DNA of 8,522 bases from Candidatus Roizmanbacteria bacterium RIFCSPHIGHO2_02_FULL_43_11 (GTDB lineage Bacteria > Patescibacteriota > Microgenomatia > UBA1406 > HO2-37-13b), in contig MFZT01000012.1 in NCBI GenBank assembly GCA_001789515.1, positions 1-8,522 on the forward strand. Reading direction: 5' to 3'. Position numbers and translations under genes: made by a program. Below the pieces are notes generated by a model. That model worked only from the letters and a program-made list of their open reading frames with translations. It ran no database searches and was not told the DNA's origin. How positions within the stretch are numbered: the stretch's first letter is position 1; the number at the start of each line of letters is the position of its first letter. Of this stretch, positions 1-7,159 are shown piece by piece.

Positions 1-369
1 GGGCTGGCCTCCCTGTGCAGGTTGCTTATCCTGTGGAGCCGGTGGTGGTTGCTTGCTCGCAGAGGGGTTTTGAACGACCTGATCTGGCTGCTTTTCTTTA
101 GGGCTTTGTGATGAGCTCTGTGAAATAGTTGTTGATTGAACGGACCCGGTCTGAGGCGCTGGTGGATTACCAATACCACTGTATGCTTGTCCTCCGGGCG
201 GATTTCCTATGCCACTATAAGCACCAGCAGAACCAGATGAGACAGATTGGGTTTCCTGGACAACAGTAGTCTGGGTTGTTGGGGACGCACCCGAAGGTGT
301 ATTTTGCGAAACGCCCACATCTCCCCCTGTGTCCTGAGGCTTCTTTTTGAAAAAATCTAAAACGGCCAT
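1..369 (-). CDS. Partial gene: Pro/Gln/Ser-rich N-terminal region of an unidentified protein
   Basis: An open frame of 123 codons reads from ATG at 369 to the left edge without a stop, so the C-terminal part is missing. The product begins MAVLDFFKKKP and continues as a low-complexity, probably disordered stretch rich in Pro, Gln, Ser, Thr and Gly. The motif YSGIGNPP occurs twice in tandem (about residues 51-58 and 63-70) with different codons in the two copies. The start is decided by a promoter immediately upstream: TTGACA at 401-406, a 17-bp spacer and CATAAT at 378-383, leaving 8 nt before the ATG. A competing frame starting at ATG 379 would begin inside or next to the -10 box and is judged a shadow. 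No signal peptide or membrane helix is visible in this part. I do not recognise the family; the functional domain probably lies outside the window. Confidence 0.75.
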   Translation of the reverse strand, partial: MAVLDFFKKKPQDTGGDVGVSQNTPSGASPTTQTTVVQETQSVSSGSAGAYSGIGNPPGGQAYSGIGNPPAPQTGSVQSTTISQSSSQSPKEKQPDQVVQNPSASKQPPPAPQDKQPAQGGQP

Positions 370-377
370 CACGTTTC

Positions 378-406
378 ATTATGTAGAAAAAAGATAGGGA
401 TGTCAA
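378..406 (-). promoter_or_regulatory. Sigma70-type promoter of the left partial gene, leaderless
   Basis: On the minus strand, -35 TTGACA (401-406) and -10 CATAAT (378-383) are separated by exactly 17 bp. The -10 box ends 8 nt before the ATG at 369, so transcription should begin within a base or two of the start codon. There is no room for a Shine-Dalgarno site. Confidence 0.7.
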
Positions 407-442
407 ATGATTAGTCAGGTCTTCATTTGGCCTTGGCTAGCC

Positions 443-1069
443 TCATCTCTCACGTAGGTACTCCTTTTCAATAATGGTTTTTCGCCCATTTGCTCCTGTT
501 GCTTCAATCACGACTTTATTTTTCTCATCAGGTAATGCGACATTAAGCTGAAACACATTTTTGTCATCAAGATATGCCTGGCGACCATTAATCTTAATGA
601 TAGTTTCCTTAGGGGCAGTTCCTTTCACAGTGATTTTATCTTCTCTTTTAAAAATTGTACGCTGTGGTTCCAGGATAATTACTTTTGGGGGCTTAAGGTA
701 AAGGTATGTCTGATAACCGAAGAAACTGCCAAAGGCCATAATGATAAGGGCAATAAGAAGGCGCATGATACGAGCTCTCTGAGGGACAAACTGTGAAGCA
801 ACGGTCTTTCTTTTGAAGCGAATTTTTTCGTGCTTTTCGTACTCTCTCCTAAAATAGGCAATCAACTTTTCCTCGTCAAGGCCAAGAAATGCTCCGTATC
901 TCTTGATAGCCCCTTGGATGTATGTTCGAGAAGGGAAATGCTCCCATTGCTCTTCTTCAAGCGCGATAAGGCTTATCTGCCGGATATGTGTTTCTTTTTC
1001 GACCTGTTCAAGGGAAATGCCTTGTCGTTCACGCTCGCGCTTGAGTAGCTGGCCAATATTGGTAATCAT
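443..1069 (-). CDS. RodZ-like HTH / transmembrane / Ig-like protein
   Basis: The 208-residue product has the RodZ-type order. Residues 1-70 form a Cro/RodZ-type helix-turn-helix (IGQLLKRERERQGISLEQVE, then a Y-I-x-G-x-x-x-x-Y segment). A basic stretch (about 84-100) leads into one membrane helix at about 102-125, and residues 129-206 look like a beta-sandwich Ig/glucodextranase-B-type domain. This predicts type II topology, with the HTH in the cytoplasm and the beta domain outside. In RodZ the HTH contacts MreB and helps set rod shape; in shorter CPR-type relatives the role is unproven, so no gene symbol is given. It lies 47 bp downstream of groEL in the same direction. It may be co-transcribed or use a weak extended -10 (TACAAT, 1100-1105). 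No Shine-Dalgarno is seen. The family call is firm, the shape role inferred. Confidence 0.85.
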   Translation of the reverse strand: MITNIGQLLKRERERQGISLEQVEKETHIRQISLIALEEEQWEHFPSRTYIQGAIKRYGAFLGLDEEKLIAYFRREYEKHEKIRFKRKTVASQFVPQRARIMRLLIALIIMAFGSFFGYQTYLYLKPPKVIILEPQRTIFKREDKITVKGTAPKETIIKINGRQAYLDDKNVFQLNVALPDEKNKVVIEATGANGRKTIIEKEYLRER

Positions 1070-1099
1070 GATCAGGTTTTCGCAGATGGCTTTTACCAG

Positions 1100-1105
1100 A
1101 TTGTA
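1100..1105 (-). promoter_or_regulatory. Possible extended -10 for the RodZ-like gene
   Basis: The minus strand reads TGG-TACAAT, with the hexamer at 1100-1105 in the 47-bp groEL-rodZ-like gap. The extended TG makes it plausible, but no -35 is seen 16-18 bp upstream, where the sequence is the end of groEL. A heptamer, TACCAGA on the plus strand, is repeated at 1094-1100 and 1104-1110 with a 10-bp period around the box. The predicted leader would be about 23 nt. Weak call. Confidence 0.3.
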
Positions 1106-1116
1106 CCAGACTCACG

Positions 1117-2907
<1,791 letters not shown>

Positions 2908-3210
2908 CTACTTCCTCACTTTCGCCATAATATCTTTCTGCTCAAGGATAATCCATTCTTCATTTCCGACCTTAATCTCGTTCCCTCCCCACTTTTTATA
3001 CAAAACAATATCACCAACTTTCAGAACCATTGAAATTTGCTTGCCCTTTTCATCAGTACCCCCAGGACCAACTGCCATAACTTCCCCCTGTTGAGGTTTT
3101 TCTTTCGCAGAATCTGGCAGGACAATCCCCGAAGTTGTCTTCTGTTCTGCATTAAGAGGTTTGATAAGGACATTATCAAAAAGAGGTTGAATTTCTGTCA
3201 ACGATTTCAT
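2908..3210 (-). CDS. groES: Co-chaperonin GroES (Cpn10)
   Basis: The 100-residue co-chaperonin caps the GroEL ring as a heptameric lid. Visible family features are IQPLFDNVLIKPL near the N-terminus and the mobile loop around residues 20-36 with the GroEL-contacting SGIVLP. The roof and base segments follow, with GEVMAVGPGG (42-51), VGDIVLYKKWGGNEI and the closing EEWIILEQKDIMAKV. Length is normal for the family. It is the first gene of the groES-groEL pair and is transcribed from a strong promoter at 3268-3296, with a leader of about 50 nt. The sequence just before the ATG is A/T-rich with no Shine-Dalgarno. The stop codon lies inside an 8-bp-period purine-rich repeat (see the repeat at 2886-2910). 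Confidence 0.97.
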   Translation of the reverse strand: MKSLTEIQPLFDNVLIKPLNAEQKTTSGIVLPDSAKEKPQQGEVMAVGPGGTDEKGKQISMVLKVGDIVLYKKWGGNEIKVGNEEWIILEQKDIMAKVRK

Positions 3211-3255
3211 AATTTTCTATCTGAACTAATAATTGCCTTGAGTTGGCATGAAAAT

Positions 3256-3278
3256 TTTGCTCTAATATATATAGCAAA
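3256..3278. promoter_or_regulatory. Inverted repeat over the groES -10 box, candidate operator
   Basis: TTTGCT (3256-3261) and AGCAAA (3273-3278) form a perfect 6-bp inverted repeat with 11 bp between them, 23 bp in all. It covers the groES -10 box and the predicted start point, the usual place for a repressor. The classical HrcA/CIRCE sequence (TTAGCACTC-N9-GAGTGCTAA) is not present. Whether a regulator binds here is inference. Confidence 0.45.
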
Positions 3279-3296
3279 CGATAGGGGAATTGTCAA
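3268..3296 (-). promoter_or_regulatory. Strong sigma70-type promoter of groES-groEL
   Basis: On the minus strand -35 TTGACA (3291-3296) is followed by a 17-bp spacer and -10 TATATA (3268-3273), preceded directly by TGC as an extended -10. This is the best promoter match in the window. The predicted start is near 3261, giving a leader of about 50 nt, in contrast to the leaderless genes elsewhere in the window. Confidence 0.75.
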
Positions 3297-3318
3297 ATCA
3301 TTTGTGCATCTGCTAATT

Positions 3319-3347
3319 TTGTATTGACGTTTTTCTGTCTTTAAAAT
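3319..3347 (+). promoter_or_regulatory. Possible promoter of the Lon-like gene
   Basis: TTGTAT (3319-3324), a 17-bp spacer and TAAAAT (3342-3347) precede the ATG at 3365, giving a leader of roughly 10 nt. The stronger -35-like TTGACG (3324-3329) has no well-spaced -10, since the nearest (TTGAAT, 3349-3354) lies 19 bp away. The call is weak because the region is A/T-rich. Confidence 0.35.
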
Positions 3348-3364
3348 TTTGAATTTTATTTGGA

Positions 3365-4453
3365 ATGCCAAACTACACACCTATTTCAACAGCATCAAGC
3401 TTGGACAACTATGATAATGTTACCGTAGAGATACAACGTCTTGAAAAACTTCTTCACGATGCTAATATTCCGCATGAATTGTGGGAAAAAGCAAACATGC
3501 AATTGCAAAGAGTTAATCTTGGGCTCCGTTACGGAGGGAATGTTAATCAACTGGATATGATTGTAAAGTATGTGGAATGGATCACTCATCTGCCTTGGAA
3601 TAAGGTCTCGCCGGACATACTGGATATTAACAAGGCTAAAGAGATCATGGACCAGAATCATTACGGTTTAGCTGAGATTAAAAAAAGAATTTTGGAATAT
3701 ATCTCAATGCTTATACTGCAAAAGCAAAATAAACCAAATGAGGCTTTCCATGCTCCTATTCTCCTCTTTGTAGGTCTTGCAGGTACCGGAAAAACAACAT
3801 TTGCTCAGTCAATCGCAAGCGTTTTTGGGAGACAATTTGTAAGAATTCCATTTGGAGGATTATCCTCTGCTCTTGATTTAAGAGGAGTTTCAAAAGTTCA
3901 ACCCGAAGCAGAGCCAGGGCTGGTTATCAAATCCTTACGTAGAGTAGGTACAAGAAATCCCGTCATTTTGCTTGATGAGTTAGATCGTACAGTAGATACA
4001 TCGCGTGGAGCGATTATGGGTGTACTCCTTGAACTGCTTGACCCAAAACAAAATGGAAGTTTTATTGATCACTATGTTGATTTCCCTTTTGATCTATCGC
4101 AAGTACTTTTTGTTGCAACGGCCAATAATACTCAGGATATCTCCACGGCCGTGATGGACCGTCTGGAGGTCATTCAGATGCCATCATACACGGACGATGA
4201 AAAGATTTTTATTGCACGTGACTACATCTTGCCACGGCTTATGAAGGAAAGTGGACTGCCGGAGCAGACTCTTACTATTAATGAGGAAGTGTGGCGGTCG
4301 ATTGCCAGGGCCTCTGGTTATGATCCCGGCATTCGTAGTGTTGAACGGAAGGTGGAATCTATAGTGCGAACGGCGGCTCTAAAAATGGTAAGCGGTGGGG
4401 GGACAACATTCACGATTACAGCACAAAATATGAGGGAGTTTGTGGAGGGGTAG
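3365..4453 (+). CDS. Lon-type AAA+ ATPase module without protease domain
   Basis: The 362-residue product matches only the central part of Lon, which is near 780 residues in full. Residues 20-120 resemble the Lon linker and arm (EWITHLPWNK, then HYGLAEIKKRILEY). The AAA+ core follows: Walker A GLAGTGKT (137-144), Walker B ILLDE (201-205), sensor 1 Asn254, arginine finger Arg266 (MDRLEVI) and sensor 2 Arg324 (PGIRSVER). It ends at the AAA+ lid, so the N-terminal substrate domain and the Ser-Lys protease domain are both absent. No protease remnant follows the stop. Compared with the E. coli pore loop RTYIGSMPG, this protein has KVQPEAEPG (177-185), so the aromatic-hydrophobic pair that grips substrate is lost while ATPase residues remain. 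It is divergent from groES. ATP hydrolysis is expected; proteolysis and Lon-type threading are not. Its actual role is unknown and may be chaperone-like or regulatory. Confidence 0.85.
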   Translation: MPNYTPISTASSLDNYDNVTVEIQRLEKLLHDANIPHELWEKANMQLQRVNLGLRYGGNVNQLDMIVKYVEWITHLPWNKVSPDILDINKAKEIMDQNHYGLAEIKKRILEYISMLILQKQNKPNEAFHAPILLFVGLAGTGKTTFAQSIASVFGRQFVRIPFGGLSSALDLRGVSKVQPEAEPGLVIKSLRRVGTRNPVILLDELDRTVDTSRGAIMGVLLELLDPKQNGSFIDHYVDFPFDLSQVLFVATANNTQDISTAVMDRLEVIQMPSYTDDEKIFIARDYILPRLMKESGLPEQTLTINEEVWRSIARASGYDPGIRSVERKVESIVRTAALKMVSGGGTTFTITAQNMREFVEG

Positions 4454-4480
4454 GGAGATAGAGGGATAGAGGGATAGAAG
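4454..4480 (+). repeat. GAGGGATA octamer repeat after the Lon-like gene
   Basis: Directly after the TAG stop (4451-4453) the octamer GAGGGATA is repeated about three times with small changes. The block GATAGAGGGATAGA... at 4457-4480 matches the reverse complement of 4585-4608 at 22 of 24 positions. It is sense-oriented to the upstream gene. Confidence 0.75.
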
Positions 4481-4587
4481 TGTTGTGTGAAAAATGGCTT
4501 TCTTGAAGAAAATTTATAGAAAATAATATGCATTGATTCTCATATTTTCCTCGCCCCACTCTCACACTCCTTAACTTCCATTTCCCT
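4454..4587. other. Convergent intergenic region with inverted octamer arrays
   Basis: This 134-bp gap lies between the stop codons of the Lon-like and DehI-like genes. It holds no credible gene. The octamer arrays at its two ends are inverted relative to each other, but about 100 nt separate them. No compact hairpin with a T-run is visible for either gene. Confidence 0.6.
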
Positions 4588-4611
4588 CTATCCTTCTATC
4601 CCTCTATCCCC
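4585..4611 (-). repeat. GAGGGATA octamer repeat across the DehI-like stop codon
   Basis: Read on the minus strand, about three copies of GAGGGATA/GAAGGATA cover the last codons and stop of the DehI-like gene. They encode its final residues GDRGIEG. It is the inverted partner of 4457-4480. Confidence 0.75.
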
Positions 4612-5421
4612 AAGCATCCCCATCCCGTACCCCCACATGAGACTGGACACAGCATGAACAACGGGGAACTTTTCACTGAGCAAATAGAAAAGATATGGCA
4701 GTTCATCATGGTTCTTCACAAGCGTTGCAACATCATTGTATGAAGCTCGGATCGGATGTGGCATGTCCTGCACTCGGGTGTCGAGCGCTTTTTCAACCTG
4801 TACACGGGCAAGCACGTACGTTTCCGTGCGAGTTACATTGGCAAACTCTTCATTTAACAAGACAAGAAACGTCAAAAGAGGATTTTGAAGATCTGATGAT
4901 ACAGCGAGAGCTGAAGTTGACTCAACCAGCATAATATTTCGTATCTCATCATCAAGACCAGAAGCATGGGATTCATTCATGGCATGGAAAGCTTGTTCAG
5001 ATTCCAAATATTTTGCACCAACAGCCCAGCCCTTTATTGCCTGCCGGATAGCTACACACACATATGCAAGCTTGCACTGCAAAACAAAAAAATCACGAAT
5101 TTCTTCAGAAATGCGTTGTCGAATCACATGATCAGGGAGAAGAGTGATAAGCGTATCGTGAGATGATGAAGCTCTAAAAAGTGTATGACCTGCGTTTCTG
5201 ATGTCACCATCTATATACCCAAGAACAGCCTTAAAGGATGGATCCTGGATATTCTTATTGATAGAATCCCATAAGTTTTCAAGAAAGGGTTGATAATGAG
5301 CCAAATATTTGAACATCATGGGCACATAGGCAAGTCCGAGGGTGTTTTTTATAGATTGATAGATACGCGCTATATCCTCAGAAGCTTCTTGTTCATGAAT
5401 AGGTTGTGTAGAAAATCTCAT
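4588..5421 (-). CDS. DehI-fold-like helical protein of unknown function
   Basis: The 277-residue protein is soluble and mostly helical. Its N-terminus, SEDIARIYQSIKNTLGLAYV (14-33) followed by PMMFKYLAHYQPFLENLWDSI (34-54), resembles the start of the DehI family (2-haloacid dehalogenase, annotated as halocarboxylic acid dehydrogenase DehI). A similar element returns at about 222-264: HPIRASYNDVATLVKNHDEL and then PYLFYLLSEKFPVVHAVSSL. This agrees with the internal pseudo-repeat of the DehI fold. After the second element little remains, so the protein is shorter than DehI (about 296 residues). I cannot place the catalytic Asp and Asn with certainty, so dehalogenase activity should not be assumed. 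It starts 12 bp after the HEPN-like gene, an apparent two-gene operon, without a Shine-Dalgarno. The last residues GDRGIEG come from a DNA octamer repeat. A carboxymuconolactone-decarboxylase-like relative is the main alternative. Confidence 0.6.
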   Translation of the reverse strand: MRFSTQPIHEQEASEDIARIYQSIKNTLGLAYVPMMFKYLAHYQPFLENLWDSINKNIQDPSFKAVLGYIDGDIRNAGHTLFRASSSHDTLITLLPDHVIRQRISEEIRDFFVLQCKLAYVCVAIRQAIKGWAVGAKYLESEQAFHAMNESHASGLDDEIRNIMLVESTSALAVSSDLQNPLLTFLVLLNEEFANVTRTETYVLARVQVEKALDTRVQDMPHPIRASYNDVATLVKNHDELPYLFYLLSEKFPVVHAVSSLMWGYGMGMLGDRGIEG

Positions 5422-5433
5422 TGTAGTCGTAAT

Positions 5434-5874
5434 CTAAGCTGTCCGAGTAGCCTTTCGGACTCCGGATGTTTGGGTAATTGCTCTTTTGAGAGCCTCACGA
5501 TTGCGCTGGAGAGCAGGAACTGAAGCTGTAAATGTTGCTTCATGCACAAGGTTATTGCGCATTTTGTGCGCCTCCCAGATTTCATTGTACAAACCATGAG
5601 GAAAGTAGCTTCGAGCTGATTTTAAGCGTTCTCCCATATTCGTTCCGCGAATTCCTTTATCCTTCAGGACATGATCCAATAGAGTGTCATAATCGATCAA
5701 AGCTGTTCTCAGGCTGTTGTAGTCTGCCATATTTGTGCGAGTGTCAATCTCAGTAATCCTTTTCTCAACAACAGCTTTAAGGTTCGAGACGGGCTGAAAG
5801 CGCTGGAGAGCAAGAAGCATGACAATGAGACCAAGAAGCACTAGGGCTATAAAAATAGCAGCCATTATGTCCAT
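5434..5874 (-). CDS. Membrane-anchored HEPN-like protein
   Basis: With the start at ATG 5874 the product has 146 residues. Residues 5-23 form one strongly hydrophobic helix right at the N-terminus, followed by a helical cytoplasmic part. The segment YNEIWEAHKMRNNLVHE (96-112) contains R106-N-N-L-V-H111, the R-X4-H pattern of HEPN domains, which in active members cut RNA. A DUF4145-like or similar non-nuclease helical bundle is also possible. A longer frame begins at GTG 5904. ATG 5874 is preferred because an extended -10 (TGT-TATACT, hexamer at 5885-5890) lies between the two, and AAGGA sits 5 nt upstream of this ATG. It is the first gene of a unit with the DehI-like gene 12 bp downstream. 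An inverted repeat GTCCGA-N8-TCGGAC (5441-5460) lies at its 3' end. Function is unknown. Confidence 0.7.
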   Translation of the reverse strand: MDIMAAIFIALVLLGLIVMLLALQRFQPVSNLKAVVEKRITEIDTRTNMADYNSLRTALIDYDTLLDHVLKDKGIRGTNMGERLKSARSYFPHGLYNEIWEAHKMRNNLVHEATFTASVPALQRNREALKRAITQTSGVRKATRTA

Positions 5875-5884
5875 ATATTTCCTT

Positions 5885-5893
5885 AGTATAACA
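5885..5893 (-). promoter_or_regulatory. Extended -10 of the HEPN-like / DehI-like unit
   Basis: The minus strand reads TGT-TATACT, with the hexamer at 5885-5890, followed by 10 nt to the ATG at 5874. No good -35 is seen 17-18 bp upstream, but an extended -10 can substitute. The leader would be 3-4 nt, nearly leaderless, so the AAGGA before the ATG may be only partly transcribed. Confidence 0.5.
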
Positions 5894-5957
5894 TTGCGGT
5901 ACACGATGATGATTAGATGACTTCTAAAGTAGGATGAAATTTGAAACTAAAAAGTGA

Positions 5958-5985
5958 TTGCAATAATTTTAACGACACCTATAAT
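5958..5985 (+). promoter_or_regulatory. Leaderless promoter of the pseudo-kinase membrane gene
   Basis: TTGCAA (5958-5963), a 16-bp spacer and a perfect TATAAT (5980-5985) lie upstream of the ATG at 5994. Only 8 nt separate the -10 box from the ATG, so the mRNA should start at or within two bases of the start codon. Confidence 0.7.
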
Positions 5986-5993
5986 CAAGATAT

Positions 5994-6740
5994 ATGAACA
6001 CTAAATATCTCGCACCTTTTCTGATCAGTATCGTCACCGTTCTTGTGTATGTCCTTGCAAAATTTCCTTTGACTTCGCCCTATTCCCTGCACATCTCACT
6101 CATGTGGTTAGTTGGACTTGTCGTATATTATTTCTTCCTAAAAACACGACAACCCACACCGGAACAAAAAAGTATCTTCACTTATATGGGGATTGTCATG
6201 ATTATGCTTCTTGTTGCAACAACAGGTTGGTTTGTTTCACCATTCTTCTTCCTGCTTTACTTGCTTGCTACGGCGCTCTCATTTATGTTTACCCCTGCTG
6301 TCTCAATTGCTTTTGTTGTAACACTTATTACACTATTTTCACTCAGCATCGGTGAAATTGATTTGGCTTATGACTTTTTAGTTGTGCTTTCGTTTTTGAC
6401 CGTTATTCCCCTAAGTTATTTTCTTCGCAAACGCTATCTTCAACTGAAGCAGTCAGAAAAGCAGATCCTTGTGCTCAAAGAAGAGTATAAAGAAGCTCAG
6501 ACAAAGGTTGAAAGCTTGCTTGCAAATGTGATCAATAAATTTGCTGTTGAGATGCGACAGCCACTCAGTGATATTAAGCTCATTGCTCACCATATTAGTG
6601 GTGCAAAGTCTGTCGAAGCTGCACAAAAAGATTCAGAGAAAATTAAAGCACTTATTGAAGAAGCTCTTGAATCCCTTAACGATTTTGAGGCAAAAGCAAC
6701 AGGAAATAAGCTTCTATCTACCCCTAAAGATAACCCTTGA
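5994..6740 (+). CDS. Six-helix membrane protein with degenerate histidine-kinase dimerisation domain
   Basis: The 248-residue protein has about six membrane helices (roughly 6-23, 33-49, 62-79, 83-99, 102-120, 127-144). A basic, coiled-coil-prone linker (145-175) leads to a two-helix segment at 176-232 resembling the HisKA/DHp domain. Its H-box-like part reads FAVEMRQPLSDIK (183-195). Against the consensus SHE-x-R-x-P-L, the phosphoacceptor His is Val185, while Glu186, Arg188 and Pro190 are kept. The protein ends at 248 with no N, G1, F or G2 boxes, so the ATP-binding domain is absent. It cannot be a normal kinase. It may sense through the membrane and bind a partner receiver or kinase, or be the remnant of a sensor. 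It overlaps the convergent response regulator by 17 bp. The start is supported by a TATAAT 8 nt upstream. The membrane call is firm, the DHp relation moderate. Confidence 0.75.
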   Translation: MNTKYLAPFLISIVTVLVYVLAKFPLTSPYSLHISLMWLVGLVVYYFFLKTRQPTPEQKSIFTYMGIVMIMLLVATTGWFVSPFFFLLYLLATALSFMFTPAVSIAFVVTLITLFSLSIGEIDLAYDFLVVLSFLTVIPLSYFLRKRYLQLKQSEKQILVLKEEYKEAQTKVESLLANVINKFAVEMRQPLSDIKLIAHHISGAKSVEAAQKDSEKIKALIEEALESLNDFEAKATGNKLLSTPKDNP

Positions 6741-7104
6741 TTTTTGCAATGAATTCTTCAGGTGAGGTGTCTGATTTTGTGATGTACGTCTTTGCCCCGA
6801 GGCTTAGTGCCTCCTGAACAACTTCATCATGAGCAAGATTAGTGGTAAGAATAACAACGGGTTTGTGATCTGTTTCAAGCTTGCCCAGCTCCTTCAAGAA
6901 ACCAATACCATCAAGTTTTGGCATCATTACGTCAAGAACAATAAGGTCATACTCAGTGTTTTGAACCTTGTGAAGAGCATCTTCTCCATCAAATGCTACA
7001 TTAACATCATAGTTCTCATCGGTGAGCAGCTCCTGATAAATATCTCGGATATACGTATCATCATCAACGACGAGTATCCTTTTCTTAGTATTTTTTGTAT
7101 CCAT
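6724..7104 (-). CDS. Single-domain response regulator (CheY/Spo0F-like receiver)
   Basis: The 126-residue product is one receiver domain. The acidic pocket is D14-D15 in ILVVDDD, the phosphoacceptor is Asp58 in LIVLDVMMP, the switch Thr is at 87 (ILTT), and the conserved Lys110 is in YITK. No DNA-binding or enzymatic output domain follows, so it should act through protein contacts or as a phosphate relay. The nearest candidate partner, encoded opposite with a 17-bp 3' overlap, lacks the phosphoacceptor His and the ATPase domain. The real kinase must therefore lie elsewhere. A longer frame starting at TTG 7140 is rejected because that TTGCAT is the -35 box of its promoter. ATG 7104 lies 7 nt after the -10, indicating a leaderless mRNA. 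Confidence 0.93.
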   Translation of the reverse strand: MDTKNTKKRILVVDDDTYIRDIYQELLTDENYDVNVAFDGEDALHKVQNTEYDLIVLDVMMPKLDGIGFLKELGKLETDHKPVVILTTNLAHDEVVQEALSLGAKTYITKSDTSPEEFIAKIKGYL

Positions 7105-7111
7105 AAACTGT

Positions 7112-7140
7112 ATTATGGAAAATTGATCACAGGAATGCAA
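7112..7140 (-). promoter_or_regulatory. Leaderless promoter of the response regulator
   Basis: On the minus strand -35 TTGCAT (7135-7140), a 17-bp spacer and -10 CATAAT (7112-7117) precede the ATG at 7104 by 7 nt. It overlaps the opposite promoter at 7123-7151. Confidence 0.65.
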
Positions 7141-7151
7141 GGGGTTATAAT
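7123..7151 (+). promoter_or_regulatory. Leaderless promoter of the large membrane-protein gene
   Basis: TTGATC (7123-7128), a 17-bp spacer and a perfect TATAAT (7146-7151) stand 8 nt before the ATG at 7160. Its -35 lies within the spacer of the divergent regulator promoter, so two polymerases could not occupy both at once. Confidence 0.65.
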
Positions 7152-7159
7152 AGTTGCTA

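Noticed and set aside
215..406. 63-codon frame on the minus strand
   Set aside because: It overlaps the partial gene starting at 369 in another frame, and its in-frame ATG at 379 lies inside the -10 box of that gene's promoter.
3211..3364. CIRCE element for HrcA
   Set aside because: Neither TTAGCACTC nor GAGTGCTAA, nor a near match with 9-bp spacing, is present upstream of groES.
4454..4587. Frameshifted remains of a Lon protease domain after the Lon-like gene
   Set aside because: The 134-bp gap is repeat and A/T-rich sequence with no protease-like coding in any frame; the next gene is convergent and unrelated.
4457..4608. Intrinsic bidirectional terminator
   Set aside because: The arms pair well, but the loop is about 100 nt and no T-run follows the stem, so it is listed as repeats only.
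5441..5460. Terminator from the GTCCGA-N8-TCGGAC hairpin
   Set aside because: The stem is 6 bp, with no T-run on the minus strand, and the next gene starts about 20 bp on; read-through is expected.
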